A stretch of DNA of 64,000 nucleotides from Streptomyces sp. SLBN-118 (GCF_006715635.1 NZ_VFNP01000001.1:1054001-1118000); one strand, 5' to 3'; shown: positions 34,614-42,951, counted from the first letter of the stretch. Notes: generated by a model from the sequence alone, not told the origin. Numbers and translations are program-made.

Positions 34614-35798
34614 TCAGGCGGTCGGCGCCACCTCGGGGCTGCTGCCCTTGTCGCCTGAGGTCGCCCGGCCCTGGGCGGGCGCGGGCGCCGCCGCGCGCCA
34701 CCACAGCTCGGAGGGAACGCGCTCGGCCGTCGGCTCGAAGGGCTCGCCGGGCCTCGGCAGCGCGACAGGGGCGCCCTCCGCCGCGGCCGCGGCGACCGTG
34801 TGCTCCCCGGGCTCGGCCCACGGGTGCGGCGCGAGGTTGAACGTGCCCCAGTGGATCGGCAGCATCGCGCCGGACGGCTCGCCGCCCTGGAGATCGAGGT
34901 GGGCGCGCATGCCCTCGGCGGGCGTCATATGGATGTCCGGCCAGTACTCGCTGTACGCGCCGATCTGGATCATGGTGGCGTCGAAGGGGCCGTGCTCGGC
35001 GCCGATGTCCTTGAAGCCGGGGAAGTATCCGGTGTCGCCGCTGTGGTAGACGCGGTGCTCGGGGCCCGCGACGGCCCAGGACGCCCAGAGCGTGTGCTGC
35101 TGATTGCGGATGCCGCGGCCGCAGAAGTGCCGGGCCGGGGTCGCGGTCAGCCTGAGGCCCGCCACCTGCGCCGATTCGTTCCAGTCCAGCTCGTGCAGCC
35201 GGTCGGCGGGCACGCCCCAGTGCTCCAGGTGCGCACCGACGCCGAGCGGCACCGCGAAGACCGTGTCGGTGGAGGCCAGCGCCCGGATGCTGGGCAGATC
35301 GAGGTGGTCGTAGTGGTCGTGGGAGATCACGACGACATCGACCGGGCCGAGGGCCGCCAGCGGGACGGGCACGGGGTGCAGCCGCTTGGGACCGGCGAAG
35401 GGGAAGGGGGAGCAGCGCTCGCCCCAGACCGGGTCGAAGAGCACCCGTCGCCCGTCTATCTCCGCCAGGACGCTGGAGTGTCCCATCCAGGTGAGCCGCA
35501 GCCCGGAAGCCGGCTCTCTCGCAAGGTCGGCGAGGGTCGTGGTGTGCAGGGGCACCAGCCCGACCGGGGAGCGGCGGGCCCGCGCCTCCTTGCGGAAGTA
35601 GATCTTGGCGAACTCGATCATGGAACCGCCGGACGGCCTGGTCCTGGCTCCCACGGGGTTCTGGAAGACACCGTCGGAGAAGTTCGGCGAGCGCTTGATC
35701 CGCTCCCACCGCTCACCGGACGGGTCGGCGCCGAACGCGGCCGGGCGCAGTGCGCGCAGCCGGGTACGCAGCGGATTGTGGGGGCCAGTGCCAGTCAC
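34614..35798 (-). CDS. MBL-fold metallohydrolase (NAPE-PLD/UlaG-like)
   Basis: A 394-residue metallo-beta-lactamase-fold protein. Metal motifs are ISHDHYDHLDLPS (HxHxDH), TPARHFCGRG, YHSGDTGYF and a C-terminal PIHWGTF. The N-terminal part with FQNPVGA and LTWMGHSSVLAEIDGRRVLF matches the N-acylphosphatidylethanolamine phospholipase D-like/UlaG group, often annotated only as hydrolase. GTG 35798 has AGGAGGTG close upstream. Natural substrate unknown. Confidence 0.87.
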   Translation of the reverse strand: MTGTGPHNPLRTRLRALRPAAFGADPSGERWERIKRSPNFSDGVFQNPVGARTRPSGGSMIEFAKIYFRKEARARRSPVGLVPLHTTTLADLAREPASGLRLTWMGHSSVLAEIDGRRVLFDPVWGERCSPFPFAGPKRLHPVPVPLAALGPVDVVVISHDHYDHLDLPSIRALASTDTVFAVPLGVGAHLEHWGVPADRLHELDWNESAQVAGLRLTATPARHFCGRGIRNQQHTLWASWAVAGPEHRVYHSGDTGYFPGFKDIGAEHGPFDATMIQIGAYSEYWPDIHMTPAEGMRAHLDLQGGEPSGAMLPIHWGTFNLAPHPWAEPGEHTVAAAAAEGAPVALPRPGEPFEPTAERVPSELWWRAAAPAPAQGRATSGDKGSSPEVAPTA

Positions 35799-35854
35799 GG
35801 CACCTCCTGGGGTCGGTGTGGTGTCTTCATTATGTGCGTGACGTCCGACAGCGC

Positions 35855-36292
35855 TCAGCCTCGCGGCTGGCCGTAGGCCCGCTCCACCCGCAGCCTGAGC
35901 ACGATGCGCTTGTCGCGGACCATGGCACGGCGGTAGTCGTCCCAGTCCGGGTGCTCGCCGCTGACGTCGCGGTAGAGCGTGATCAGTTCCTCGACCGTCT
36001 CGTCGTACGGGTCGGCCGCGACCGGGGAGAGCTCGGCCGTGCCCTCGGCGACGGTCCAGGCCCAGCGGTCCTGGCTCGTGACGTGGTACGAGGCACGGGG
36101 GTCGCGGCGCAGATTCGCGGTCTTGGCGCGGTCGTCCGTGATCGACACCCGGATCGTCCGCTCGTCGGGGTAGTAGTGGTGGTTCACATTGGAGAGCTGT
36201 GGCCTGCCGTCCCGCTTGAGGGTGACCAGCACCCCGCCGCCGTATTCGGCGACGAGCTTGAGCAAGGCGTCCTGCTTCGCGCTTTCCGTCAT
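35855..36292 (-). CDS. PPOX-class F420-dependent oxidoreductase
   Basis: A 145-residue split beta-barrel protein: LLKLVAEYGGGVLVTLKRDG, RPQLSNVNHHYYPDERTIRV, then KTANLRRDPRASYHVTSQDR. This is the F420/PPOX family (Rv1155-like) common in Actinobacteria, binding cofactor F420 and reducing small conjugated substrates. Its length is normal. It lies 56 nt upstream of the MBL-fold gene on the same strand, so the two may share a transcript. Confidence 0.87.
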   Translation of the reverse strand: MTESAKQDALLKLVAEYGGGVLVTLKRDGRPQLSNVNHHYYPDERTIRVSITDDRAKTANLRRDPRASYHVTSQDRWAWTVAEGTAELSPVAADPYDETVEELITLYRDVSGEHPDWDDYRRAMVRDKRIVLRLRVERAYGQPRG

Positions 36293-36426
36293 GACCAGGC
36301 AACGCGCTTCCTGATGCGGGTGTTCCTGAAGATTTTTACCCGGCCGCGGCCGGTGATGTCACATCCGGCCGCACCCCGTCCGTCGTACCCGTGAAAGGAC
36401 ATCGTCCACAGCTCAGGAGGCCCGTC

Positions 36427-37005
36427 ATGGCCCGTATCTCCCTCGCCCCGCGCCGTTCGCTGCTCTTCCGCTTCACCGAGTGGTACTCGAAGCGCGTGTA
36501 CGGAAAGGTGCTCGACCCCGCCCGGGCGCTGGCCCACAACCCCCGGGTGCTCTGGAGCGACCTGCGTTTCGAGCAGTCGGTGGCCAAGTGGAAGCACCTC
36601 GACGCCGATCTGAAGGCGCTGGCCGAGATGGCGACGGCCGCGTCGATCGGTTGCAGCTGGTGCATGGATTTCGGCCACTGGGTGAGTCGGCAGCGCGGCA
36701 TGGACGTACGCAAGGTGCTCGATGTGCCGGTCTGGCGCGACAGCGACGCTTACACCCCGCTGGAGCGCGATGTCATGGAGTACGCGGAGGCGATGACCGC
36801 CAATCCGCCCGAGGTCGTGGACGAGCAGGCCGAGCGGCTGGTCACCTCGCTGGGCGAGGCGGCGTTCGTCGAGCTCACGGCGATCGTGGCGGTGGAGAAC
36901 CTGCGCTCGCGGATGAATGCGGCGCTCGGTCTGAGCAGCCAGGGGTTCAAGGACCAGTGCGAGATTCCGGCCCGCGGAGCCGTACCCGGGTCCGTATCCG
37001 CCTGA
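36427..37005 (+). CDS. Carboxymuconolactone decarboxylase/AhpD-like protein
   Basis: A 192-residue all-helical protein with the AhpD-type redox motif in MATAASIGCSWCMDFGHWVS (CxxC followed by His). Such proteins are alkylhydroperoxidase-like or carboxymuconolactone decarboxylase-like; the CSWC pair supports a peroxidase or disulfide-reductase role. AGGAGGCCCGTC precedes ATG 36427. It diverges from the F420 gene, 134 nt away, and is followed by a short tandem repeat. Confidence 0.83.
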   Translation: MARISLAPRRSLLFRFTEWYSKRVYGKVLDPARALAHNPRVLWSDLRFEQSVAKWKHLDADLKALAEMATAASIGCSWCMDFGHWVSRQRGMDVRKVLDVPVWRDSDAYTPLERDVMEYAEAMTANPPEVVDEQAERLVTSLGEAAFVELTAIVAVENLRSRMNAALGLSSQGFKDQCEIPARGAVPGSVSA

Positions 37006-37010
37006 CCCCG

Positions 37011-37068
37011 CTCCGCGCCTGACCGGAGGGCGGACCTCCGCGCCTGACCGGAGGGCGGACCTCCGCGC
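37011..37068. repeat. 25-bp tandem duplication
   Basis: CTCCGCGCCTGACCGGAGGG plus CGGAC occurs at 37011-37035 and again exactly at 37036-37060, followed by 8 nt of a third copy. It lies just after the AhpD-like gene. GGAGG...CCTCC within each unit can form small hairpins. Confidence 0.85.
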
Positions 37069-37087
37069 GGACATGCTGACGATCACG

Positions 37088-37132
37088 TTGACAGGGGAGC
37101 CCACGCCTCCAGATACTGACTGACGATTCAGT
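37088..37132 (+). promoter_or_regulatory. Promoter with TetR-like operator ahead of the decayed acyl-CoA operon
   Basis: TTGACA (37088-37093) is followed after 17 nt by AGATAC (37111-37116), a plausible -35/-10 pair. Overlapping the -10 is an imperfect dyad, ACTGA-CTGACGAT-TCAGT (37115-37132). Operators of this look are typical for TetR regulators of acyl-CoA metabolism, and a TetR gene closes this gene group at 38887. Confidence 0.5.
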
Positions 37133-37162
37133 TACCCCGTCTTCGTCGTGCCTGGAGGCACC

Positions 37163-37264
37163 ATGTCCGAGCTCCCCACCGAGCTGGTCCCGCTCACGAC
37201 CGAACAGCGCGACATCGTCGACCTCAGCCGCGCGTTCGCCCGCGAGTGGCGTCGACGGCCGTGA
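37163..37264 (+). pseudogene. Acyl-CoA dehydrogenase remnant (first 33 codons)
   Basis: MSELPTELVPLTTEQRDIVD, then LSRAFAREW, is the typical N-terminus of an acyl-CoA dehydrogenase. Homology stops at 37250, where the sequence jumps to the 3' end of another gene. The ATG keeps its ribosome site (CTGGAGGCACC). The internal part of the gene is gone. Confidence 0.65.
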
Positions 37265-37344
37265 CGGGCGGCGAGGCAGTCGTCCGGGCACTGGCCACCC
37301 CCGGTCCCACCGTGATCACCGTTCCCGAGGAGTCCGCCAGATGA
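37252..37344 (+). pseudogene. Thiamine-diphosphate enzyme remnant (last ~30 codons)
   Basis: In another frame the sequence reads TGGEAVVRALATPGPTVITV, then PEESAR and a stop. This resembles the extreme C-terminus of acetolactate synthase-like ThDP enzymes. Its stop overlaps the ATG of the following gene (ATGA), the coupling expected in an intact operon. One deletion appears to have fused the acyl-CoA dehydrogenase start to this tail. Confidence 0.5.
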
Positions 37345-38522
37345 CCACCACTCCCCTGCTGTCGCTCACCTGGACCGACCATGTCACCGGGCGCCAGGGC
37401 CATCTGGTGATCGACCGGCTCGTGCGCGGGGTGTCCAGCGGCGGCCTGCGCATGCGCGAGGGCTGCACGCTGGAGGAGGTGACCGGGCTGGCCCGGGGGA
37501 TGACGATGAAAGAAGCCCTGCACTACAACCCCGACGGGCGGTACATCCCGCTCGGCGGCGCCAAGGGCGGCATCGACTGCGACCCTCAGGACCCGAGTGC
37601 GTACGGGATCCTTGTGCGCTATCTGCGCGCCGTGCGGCCGTACATCGAGACGATGTGGACCACCGGCGATGATCTCGGCCTCACCCAGGACGTCGTCGAC
37701 CGCGCCGCCCGGGAGGCCGGTCTCGTCTCCTCCATCCAGGCCGTCTACCCCCTCCTCGACGACGAGGCCTCCGCGCGGCAGCGACTCGCGGACGCCTTCG
37801 CCGTCGAGGTCGACGGCGTCGGCCTCGACGAACTCGTCGGCGGCTGCGGCGTCGCCGAGTCGGTCCTCGTCGCACTCGACCGGGAAGGTGTGCCGCACGA
37901 AGGAACGCGTGTCTGTGTCCAGGGGCTCGGCACCATGGGCGGCGCGACCGCCCGCTTCCTCGCCCGCGCCGGGCTGAAGATCGTCGCCGCCGCCGACATC
38001 AAGGGCACCATGGCCAACCCGGACGGCCTGGACATCGACGCGCTGCTGGCCGCGCGGGACTCGTACGGCACCGTCGACCGGGCCGCCCTTCGGCCCGGTG
38101 ATCTGGAACTGCCGGGCGACGCCTGGCTGTCCGTCGAGGCGGAGGTCCTGGTTCCCGCGGCCGTCTCGTACGCCGTCGACACGTCCAACCAGGCGCAGAT
38201 CACCGCCCGTTGGATCGTCGAGGCCGCGAACATGCCGGTACTGCCGGACGCCGAGGAGATGCTGGCCCGGCGCGGGATCACCGTGCTGCCCGATGTCGTC
38301 GTCAACTCCGGTACCAACGCGTGGTGGTGGTGGACGCTGTTCGGGGACATCGAGGCCGACTCGGACGAGGCGTTCGCCTGCACGCGCCGGTCGATGCGGG
38401 CGCTGATCGGCCAGATGCTGGCGCGAGCCGAGGCGGACGGGACGAGCCCGCGCGCAGCCGCCCACGCCATCGTCGCCGACCGCCTGCCCGTTATCGCCGA
38501 GCGCTTCGGCCGGTACAGATGA
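37341..38522 (+). CDS. Glu/Leu/Phe/Val dehydrogenase family protein
   Basis: A 393-residue NAD(P)-dependent amino acid dehydrogenase: catalytic-domain segments GRYIPLGGAKGGIDCDPQD (Lys in GGAKGG) and TGDDLGLTQDVVD, Rossmann motif VCVQGLGTMGGATARFLARA, and the C-terminal VEAANMPVLPDAEEML, VLPDVVVNSG. It oxidatively deaminates an amino acid or does the reverse; which one is unclear. It is intact although both flanking operon genes are remnants. Starts and stops both keep ATGA overlaps with those remnants, so it was once inside a coupled operon. Confidence 0.87.
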   Translation: MTTTPLLSLTWTDHVTGRQGHLVIDRLVRGVSSGGLRMREGCTLEEVTGLARGMTMKEALHYNPDGRYIPLGGAKGGIDCDPQDPSAYGILVRYLRAVRPYIETMWTTGDDLGLTQDVVDRAAREAGLVSSIQAVYPLLDDEASARQRLADAFAVEVDGVGLDELVGGCGVAESVLVALDREGVPHEGTRVCVQGLGTMGGATARFLARAGLKIVAAADIKGTMANPDGLDIDALLAARDSYGTVDRAALRPGDLELPGDAWLSVEAEVLVPAAVSYAVDTSNQAQITARWIVEAANMPVLPDAEEMLARRGITVLPDVVVNSGTNAWWWWTLFGDIEADSDEAFACTRRSMRALIGQMLARAEADGTSPRAAAHAIVADRLPVIAERFGRYR

Positions 38523-38877
38523 CGGCATCTCTCGATGCCCTCTTCGACCCGCGGTCGGTCGCCGTCGTCGGTGCCTCGGCCAACCGGGAGAAGTGGGGTT
38601 ACCGGCTCGCGGCCGGGGCGCTCGCCGGGCGCGCCCCTCGCCGCTGTCGGCGGAGTCAGTGCCGAACTCCTGGCGAACACGGCCGTAGCCCTTGCCCGCT
38701 CACCCACGAACGGGCCCAGGCCCTGCTGCTCTCGCTGCGGCAAGCCCCCTGCTGACCGGCTGGCGCGGTGCTCCGCCCGTACACCTGGAGGCTGCCGCGG
38801 CCGCCCTGTGCGACCTCTCCCGGGCCGCCGCCGAACATCCAGAGCTGACCGAACCGCGCCCAAGATCGACTGTGTAG
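38519..38877 (+). pseudogene. Acetate-CoA ligase (ADP-forming) family gene, collapsed by deletion and frameshifts
   Basis: The first frame reads MTASLDALFDPRSVAVVGAS, then ANREKWGYRLAAGALAG, the CoA-binding N-terminus of ADP-forming acyl-CoA synthetases. About 38630 the homology jumps to the ATP-grasp C-terminal part and then changes frame twice: AAVGGVSAELLANTAVALA, then PLTHERAQALLLSLRQAP, then LLTGWRGAPPVHLEAAAAAL with CDLSRAAAEHPELTE. The end of the protein is missing. Roughly 600 codons expected between these parts are absent. Confidence 0.7.
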
Positions 38878-38886
38878 GGTGAGAAC

Positions 38887-39507
38887 GTGGCCAGAGTCCG
38901 GTTGAACGTGGCAGAGCGGCGTGAGGAGCTGCTCGGCGCCGCCGTCGAACAGATCGAGGAGCACGGAGTGGCGGCCGTACGGATCGCCGATGTCGCCTCC
39001 GCGCTGGGGGTGAGCAACGCCCTGGTCCTCTACCACTTCTCGACCAAGGAGAAGCTCGTAGCCGCGGCCTTCGCGTATGCAGCCGACAGCGATCTCGCCC
39101 ATCTGGGCAAACTGCTGGGCCGCCGCACCACCGCGCTGCGCCGGCTGCGCGCCGCGGTCCGCTGGTACGCGCCGACGGGGACGGCCAAGGGCTGGCGCCT
39201 GTGGATCGAGGGCTGGGCGGCCGCCCTGCGTGAGCCCGCCCTGCGCGAGGTGGCCCGCGATCTCGACCAGCAGTGGAAGGCCGCACTGACCGAGGTCATC
39301 GCGGAGGGGGCGGCGGCGGGCGAGTTCCCGTGCGAGGACCCGGCGGCAACGGCCTGGCGGCTGACGGCTTTTCTGGACGGGCTCGCCGTGCAGATGACCT
39401 CGTACGCGGGCTCGCTCTCGCGAGCCGCGATGCTGGAGTGGACCGACGAGGCGCTCGCCCGTGAGCTCGGCGTGGAACGCGAGGCGCTGACGGCCGCCGC
39501 ACGCTGA
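38887..39507 (+). CDS. TetR-family transcriptional regulator
   Basis: A 206-residue TetR regulator. The HTH is VRIADVASALGVSNALVLYH, then FSTKEKLVAAAF, preceded by RREELLGAAVEQIEEHG; the ligand domain is helical with several Trp residues. The GTG start at 38887 is 10 nt after the CoA ligase remnant. It probably controlled the decayed acyl-CoA operon through the dyad near 37115; with that operon broken it may now control only itself, the dehydrogenase, or distant genes. Confidence 0.88.
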   Translation: MARVRLNVAERREELLGAAVEQIEEHGVAAVRIADVASALGVSNALVLYHFSTKEKLVAAAFAYAADSDLAHLGKLLGRRTTALRRLRAAVRWYAPTGTAKGWRLWIEGWAAALREPALREVARDLDQQWKAALTEVIAEGAAAGEFPCEDPAATAWRLTAFLDGLAVQMTSYAGSLSRAAMLEWTDEALARELGVEREALTAAAR

Positions 39508-39536
39508 TCCGGCGCCGGCAGTCATACTGGGCGACT

Positions 39537-40475
39537 GTGTCTCACCTGTCGCAGCAACAGCAGACCGATCAACTCCCCTACAACACACAGGATGTGCTCG
39601 TCGTCGGCGGCAGCGGCGTCGATACGGTCGTACGCGTCGGCTCCCTGCCCGTCCCGCTCGCCGACTCCGTGGGCGTCGGCCCGATCCGCGAATGGCCCGG
39701 CCACACCGGCGGCAACGTGGCACTCGGCTGCCGGGCGCTGGGGCTTGAGGTCACGCTCCTCGACTACATCGGCGACGACTGGCCCGGACGCCAGGTCCAG
39801 GAACGGCTCGCCGCCGGCGGAGTGCACTTCGAGCCGCTCCTCTCGCCCGCCGGTACCCGGCGTGCTGTCAATCTCGTCGATCCCTCGGGCCGCCGGATGT
39901 CCTTCTACGACGCCCGCGATCCGGGCGAGTTGCGCATGCCGCGCGACGTCTACCTTCCCCATCTGCGCCGGACCCGACATGTCCATCTGTCGATCGTGAA
40001 CTTCGCTCGGTTCCTGTACGACGACATCGAGGAGCTGGGCGTCCCGGTCTCCACCGATCTGCACGACTGGGACGGACTGGCCGACCATCAACGGGAGTTC
40101 GCGCTCCGCTCCGACCTGGTCTTCCTCAGTGCGGCGGGCGCCGGCGAGCGGATCGCGTCGGTGATGCGGGAGATCCTGCGCGACGGACGGGCCGAAGCGG
40201 TGATCGCGACGGCCGGTGCGGGAGGCTCGTATCTCCTGACCCGCGACGGCGGCAGCACCCCCCGCCCGGTCCCCGCGGTGGCGCCGCCCGCCCGGGTGGT
40301 GGACTCCAACGGCGCGGGCGACGCGTACGTCTGCGGCTTTCTGTACGGGCGGCTGGCGGGCCGTGAACTGGAACAGAGCGCCCGGCTCGGCGCGCTGGCG
40401 GGCGCGCACGCCTGCACGGGCGAGGGCAGTACGGCACTGATCGGCTCGGCGGAACTCCTGGCGGCAGAGAGGTGA
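39537..40475 (+). CDS. PfkB-family carbohydrate kinase
   Basis: A 312-residue ribokinase-like protein: VLVVGGSGVDTVVRVGSLPV near residue 20, the glycine pair region WPGHTGGNVALGCRALG, and the C-terminal signature VVDSNGAGDAYVCGFLYGRL with the catalytic Asp in GAGD. It phosphorylates a sugar, nucleoside or similar alcohol; substrate not readable. The GTG follows 29 nt after the TetR gene, so co-transcription is possible. Confidence 0.87.
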   Translation: MSHLSQQQQTDQLPYNTQDVLVVGGSGVDTVVRVGSLPVPLADSVGVGPIREWPGHTGGNVALGCRALGLEVTLLDYIGDDWPGRQVQERLAAGGVHFEPLLSPAGTRRAVNLVDPSGRRMSFYDARDPGELRMPRDVYLPHLRRTRHVHLSIVNFARFLYDDIEELGVPVSTDLHDWDGLADHQREFALRSDLVFLSAAGAGERIASVMREILRDGRAEAVIATAGAGGSYLLTRDGGSTPRPVPAVAPPARVVDSNGAGDAYVCGFLYGRLAGRELEQSARLGALAGAHACTGEGSTALIGSAELLAAER

Positions 40476-40521
40476 CACCCGGCCGCCGAACCGAGCCGGT
40501 GGGCTCTTCGCCCAGCCACTG

Positions 40522-41313
40522 TCACAGGGGCAGCATGTTCGGCCGTTTGGCCTCCACATGGTCGCCGGAGCTCTCGCCGCGCAGCCGCCGGCCGATCCAG
40601 GGCGCCAGATGCTCGCGCGCCCACTGGATGTCGTCGCGGCGCACCTCGAGCGTGCCACGGGGCGGCAGCGGCGGCCACGGCTGGTCGGGGTCGGCGGGCA
40701 CCTCGATACCGAGGACCTGGGCCGCGCGCAGCGCGACCCGGGTGTGCCCCTCGGGTGAGAGATGGAGCCGGTCGGCGTCCCAGGCCCGGCGGTCCTGGAC
40801 GGACCTGAGCGACCACAGATCGAGTACGGGGCAGTCGTAGCGGTCGGCGATGGCCCGCACATGCGCGGTGTACGTGGCGATCTTGCCGCGGAGATGGCGC
40901 AGCACCGGCACCCCGCGGGTGTCGAAGCCGGTGGTCACCATGACCGTCCCGACGGCGCCGGTGAGGTCGGCGACCGCGCGCTCGAAGCGCTCGGCCACGT
41001 CGTCCGGGTCGGTGCCGGGCCGGATGATGTCATTGCCGCCCGCGCAGAACGTCACCAGATCCGGGGCGAGTTCCTTCGCCCTCGGCACCTGTTCCCCGAC
41101 GATCTGGTCGAGGAGGCGCCCGCGCACGGCGAGGTTGGCGTACCTGAAGGTGTGCTCCGGCATCCGGTCGGCGAGCAGGACCGCGAACCGGTCCGCCCAG
41201 CCGACGTACATCCCGTCGGGACCCGGGTCGCCGACGCCCTCGGTGAAGCTGTCACCGATCGCCGCGTACGACCCGAATCCCCAGCTGCTCTCTGTTCTCG
41301 AATCGTCTGCCAC
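40522..41313 (-). CDS. SGNH/GDSL-family hydrolase
   Basis: A 263-residue esterase/lipase-like protein with the four SGNH blocks: AIGDSFTEG (Ser22), NLAVRGR (Gly), FCAGGNDI (Asn) and DRLHLSPEGH (Asp/His). No signal peptide is evident, so it is probably cytoplasmic. Substrate unknown. GTG 41313 starts just before the first block. It is convergent with the carbohydrate kinase gene. Confidence 0.87.
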   Translation of the reverse strand: MADDSRTESSWGFGSYAAIGDSFTEGVGDPGPDGMYVGWADRFAVLLADRMPEHTFRYANLAVRGRLLDQIVGEQVPRAKELAPDLVTFCAGGNDIIRPGTDPDDVAERFERAVADLTGAVGTVMVTTGFDTRGVPVLRHLRGKIATYTAHVRAIADRYDCPVLDLWSLRSVQDRRAWDADRLHLSPEGHTRVALRAAQVLGIEVPADPDQPWPPLPPRGTLEVRRDDIQWAREHLAPWIGRRLRGESSGDHVEAKRPNMLPL

Positions 41314-41486
41314 GAGAGCTAATCCTCCCCTGCAGATGTGACCTACGCGACCGTAAGGAGGGGTTGACGGGGAGTGATCTTTACCACCGCTCAGGATTCA
41401 CCCACGGGGAATACACCGAGTCCCCCCGGCCGCGGGCTGCGGCACGAGGGGAGGGCGGTGAGACGGGCGGCGCCGGTCGACGGGCG

Positions 41487-42452
41487 TCAGACGGTGACGC
41501 CGTGCTGGCGCAGGTAGGCCAGCGGGTCGATGTCCGAGCCGTAGCTCGGGCCGGTGCGGATCTCGAAGTGCAGGTGCGGTCCCGTGGAGTTGCCGGTGGA
41601 GCCGGAGAGGCCGATCTGCTGGCCGCCGCTCACACTCTGGCCCGCGGAGACGGCCAGGGAGGAGAGATGGGCGTACTGCGAGTAGGTGCCGTCGCTGTGC
41701 TGGATGACGACCTCGTTGCCGTACGCGCCACCCCACCCGGCGGAGACGACGGTGCCCGGGCCGACGGCCTTGACCGTGGTGCCGGTGGAGGCCGCGAAGT
41801 CGACACCGGTGTGGTAGCCGCTGGACCACATCGAGCCGGCGAGGTGGTACGGCGTGATGACGGTCGCGCCGTCGACGGGGGTCGTGAAGCCGGAGCTGCT
41901 GGTCTGCGGGGCGCTCTTCGCCGGGCCGGAGTCCGTGGAGGCCTTGGCCGCGGTCGTGGAGGCGGCCTTGGCGGCGGTCTTGGAGGCGGCCTTGGCGGCG
42001 GTCTTGGTGGCGGACCGGTGCTGGCTCTTCTTGCTGTGCTTCCACTTCTCGGGAGCCGTCGCCTTCGACTTGGCGCCGAGGGTGAGCTTGAGGCCCGGGT
42101 GGATCAGCGAGGGGTTGTCACCGACCTGCTCTCGGTTGTCCGCGTACAGCTTCTTCCAGCCACCGCGGACGTTGTGCTCCTCAGCGATCTTGGAGAGATA
42201 GTCGCCGGCGACGACGGAGTACGTGGTCGGCGCTGCGGCCGGCTTGTGCGGGGCCCTGAACGCGGCCGGGGCCGCGGCGGCGGTCACCGCCGTGTGCGAC
42301 GAGGTCGCGACGGGGGCGGTCTTGCCCGCGGCGTGGGCCCCGGTGGCGCCCATCAGCGGGATCGCGATGGCGGCGCCACTCGTGCCCGCTGCGAGGAAAC
42401 CGCGGGTGATCGGGCTGGTCTTGGGACGGCGATGCTTACCCTTTGCGGGCAT
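41487..42452 (-). CDS. Secreted LysM/M23 peptidase (cell wall hydrolase)
   Basis: A 321-residue exported protein. A basic N-terminus and signal region (about 1-42, ending GATGAHA) are followed by a LysM domain (TYSVVAGDYLSKIAEEHNVR), then LYADNREQVGDNPSLIHPGL, a low-complexity Ala/Lys/Ser/Thr linker and an M23 LytM domain with HTGVDFAA and HLHFEIRTG, the zinc ligands. It should bind peptidoglycan and cut peptide cross-links. A c-di-AMP riboswitch precedes it, tying expression to that second messenger. Confidence 0.9.
   Translation of the reverse strand: MPAKGKHRRPKTSPITRGFLAAGTSGAAIAIPLMGATGAHAAGKTAPVATSSHTAVTAAAAPAAFRAPHKPAAAPTTYSVVAGDYLSKIAEEHNVRGGWKKLYADNREQVGDNPSLIHPGLKLTLGAKSKATAPEKWKHSKKSQHRSATKTAAKAASKTAAKAASTTAAKASTDSGPAKSAPQTSSSGFTTPVDGATVITPYHLAGSMWSSGYHTGVDFAASTGTTVKAVGPGTVVSAGWGGAYGNEVVIQHSDGTYSQYAHLSSLAVSAGQSVSGGQQIGLSGSTGNSTGPHLHFEIRTGPSYGSDIDPLAYLRQHGVTV
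41938..42006. repeat. 24-bp tandem repeat encoding the linker
   Basis: Two exact copies (41959-41982 and 41983-42006) plus a degenerate third encode KTAAKAAS-type octapeptides in the linker between LysM and M23 domains. Such repeats vary in number between strains. Confidence 0.8.
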
Positions 42453-42459
42453 GGCGCTT

Positions 42460-42640
42460 TCCTCTCCGGCGCCGGCGAGGTGAGCTGTCGGGTTCGGGCT
42501 GGAGATGCCCGGCCGCGCAGTTGCGCGACTTAACCCCGAGCCGTTCCGGAAAGTGCGGATTCGGCGTACTACCTGGGTCCCCCGCTCCTGCCACACGTGG
42601 GTGGGTTCGAATTCCGGGCGGCGGCAGGATTAGGCGGTCC
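42460..42640 (-). promoter_or_regulatory. ydaO/yuaA c-di-AMP riboswitch
   Basis: The minus-strand leader contains the elements of this class as seen in Streptomyces: CGCCTAATCCTG near the 5' end, ACGTGTGGCAGGAGCGGGGG, ACCCAGGTAGTACGCC, CGGGGTTAAGTCGC, and ATCTCCAGCCCGAACCCGAC followed by AGCTCACCTCGCCGGCG. GGAGAGGA next to the ATG is the ribosome site. In Streptomyces this riboswitch commonly precedes resuscitation-factor and wall-hydrolase genes. High c-di-AMP is expected to turn the gene off. Confidence 0.85.
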
Positions 42641-42951
42641 GTCCGGATTGCCGTGAAAGTAAACGAGCCGAGCCGACCGGAACAAGCCAACCCCAATTAC
42701 GGATCACGAGTCGGCGTGATATCGCCGGAGAATTCCCGTTACGCTCCGTGGATCAATGATCTTCCCAGCCCTTTCAGGCAACGGAATCCATATCCGTCAC
42801 ACCGCCACACACCGTCACGAATATGATCCTGCTCACGAGGCGCGCCCGGCCTCCATTACAGACGGGGCACGCCATATCTAATCGCCCAATCCGGACAGAA
42901 GAGTCATTTAATGACTATCGACCGAAGGGGTCCACTTTTGCCCCAGATTTG
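42641..42951. promoter_or_regulatory. Intergenic region: promoter for the riboswitch transcript
   Basis: A 311-nt spacer, noticeably AT-richer (for example 42690-42800), with no supported gene. It should hold the promoter of the peptidase transcript and the 3' end of the alpha-galactosidase transcript. I see no clear hairpin. Confidence 0.4.

Noticed and set aside
37011..37068. The 25-bp tandem repeat as a CRISPR or att site
   Set aside because: There are only two full copies directly abutting, with no spacers and no cas or integrase genes nearby.
39537..40475. The PfkB kinase as a partner of the decayed acyl-CoA operon
   Set aside because: It has no known pathway link, and only its 30-nt distance from the TetR gene suggests a connection.
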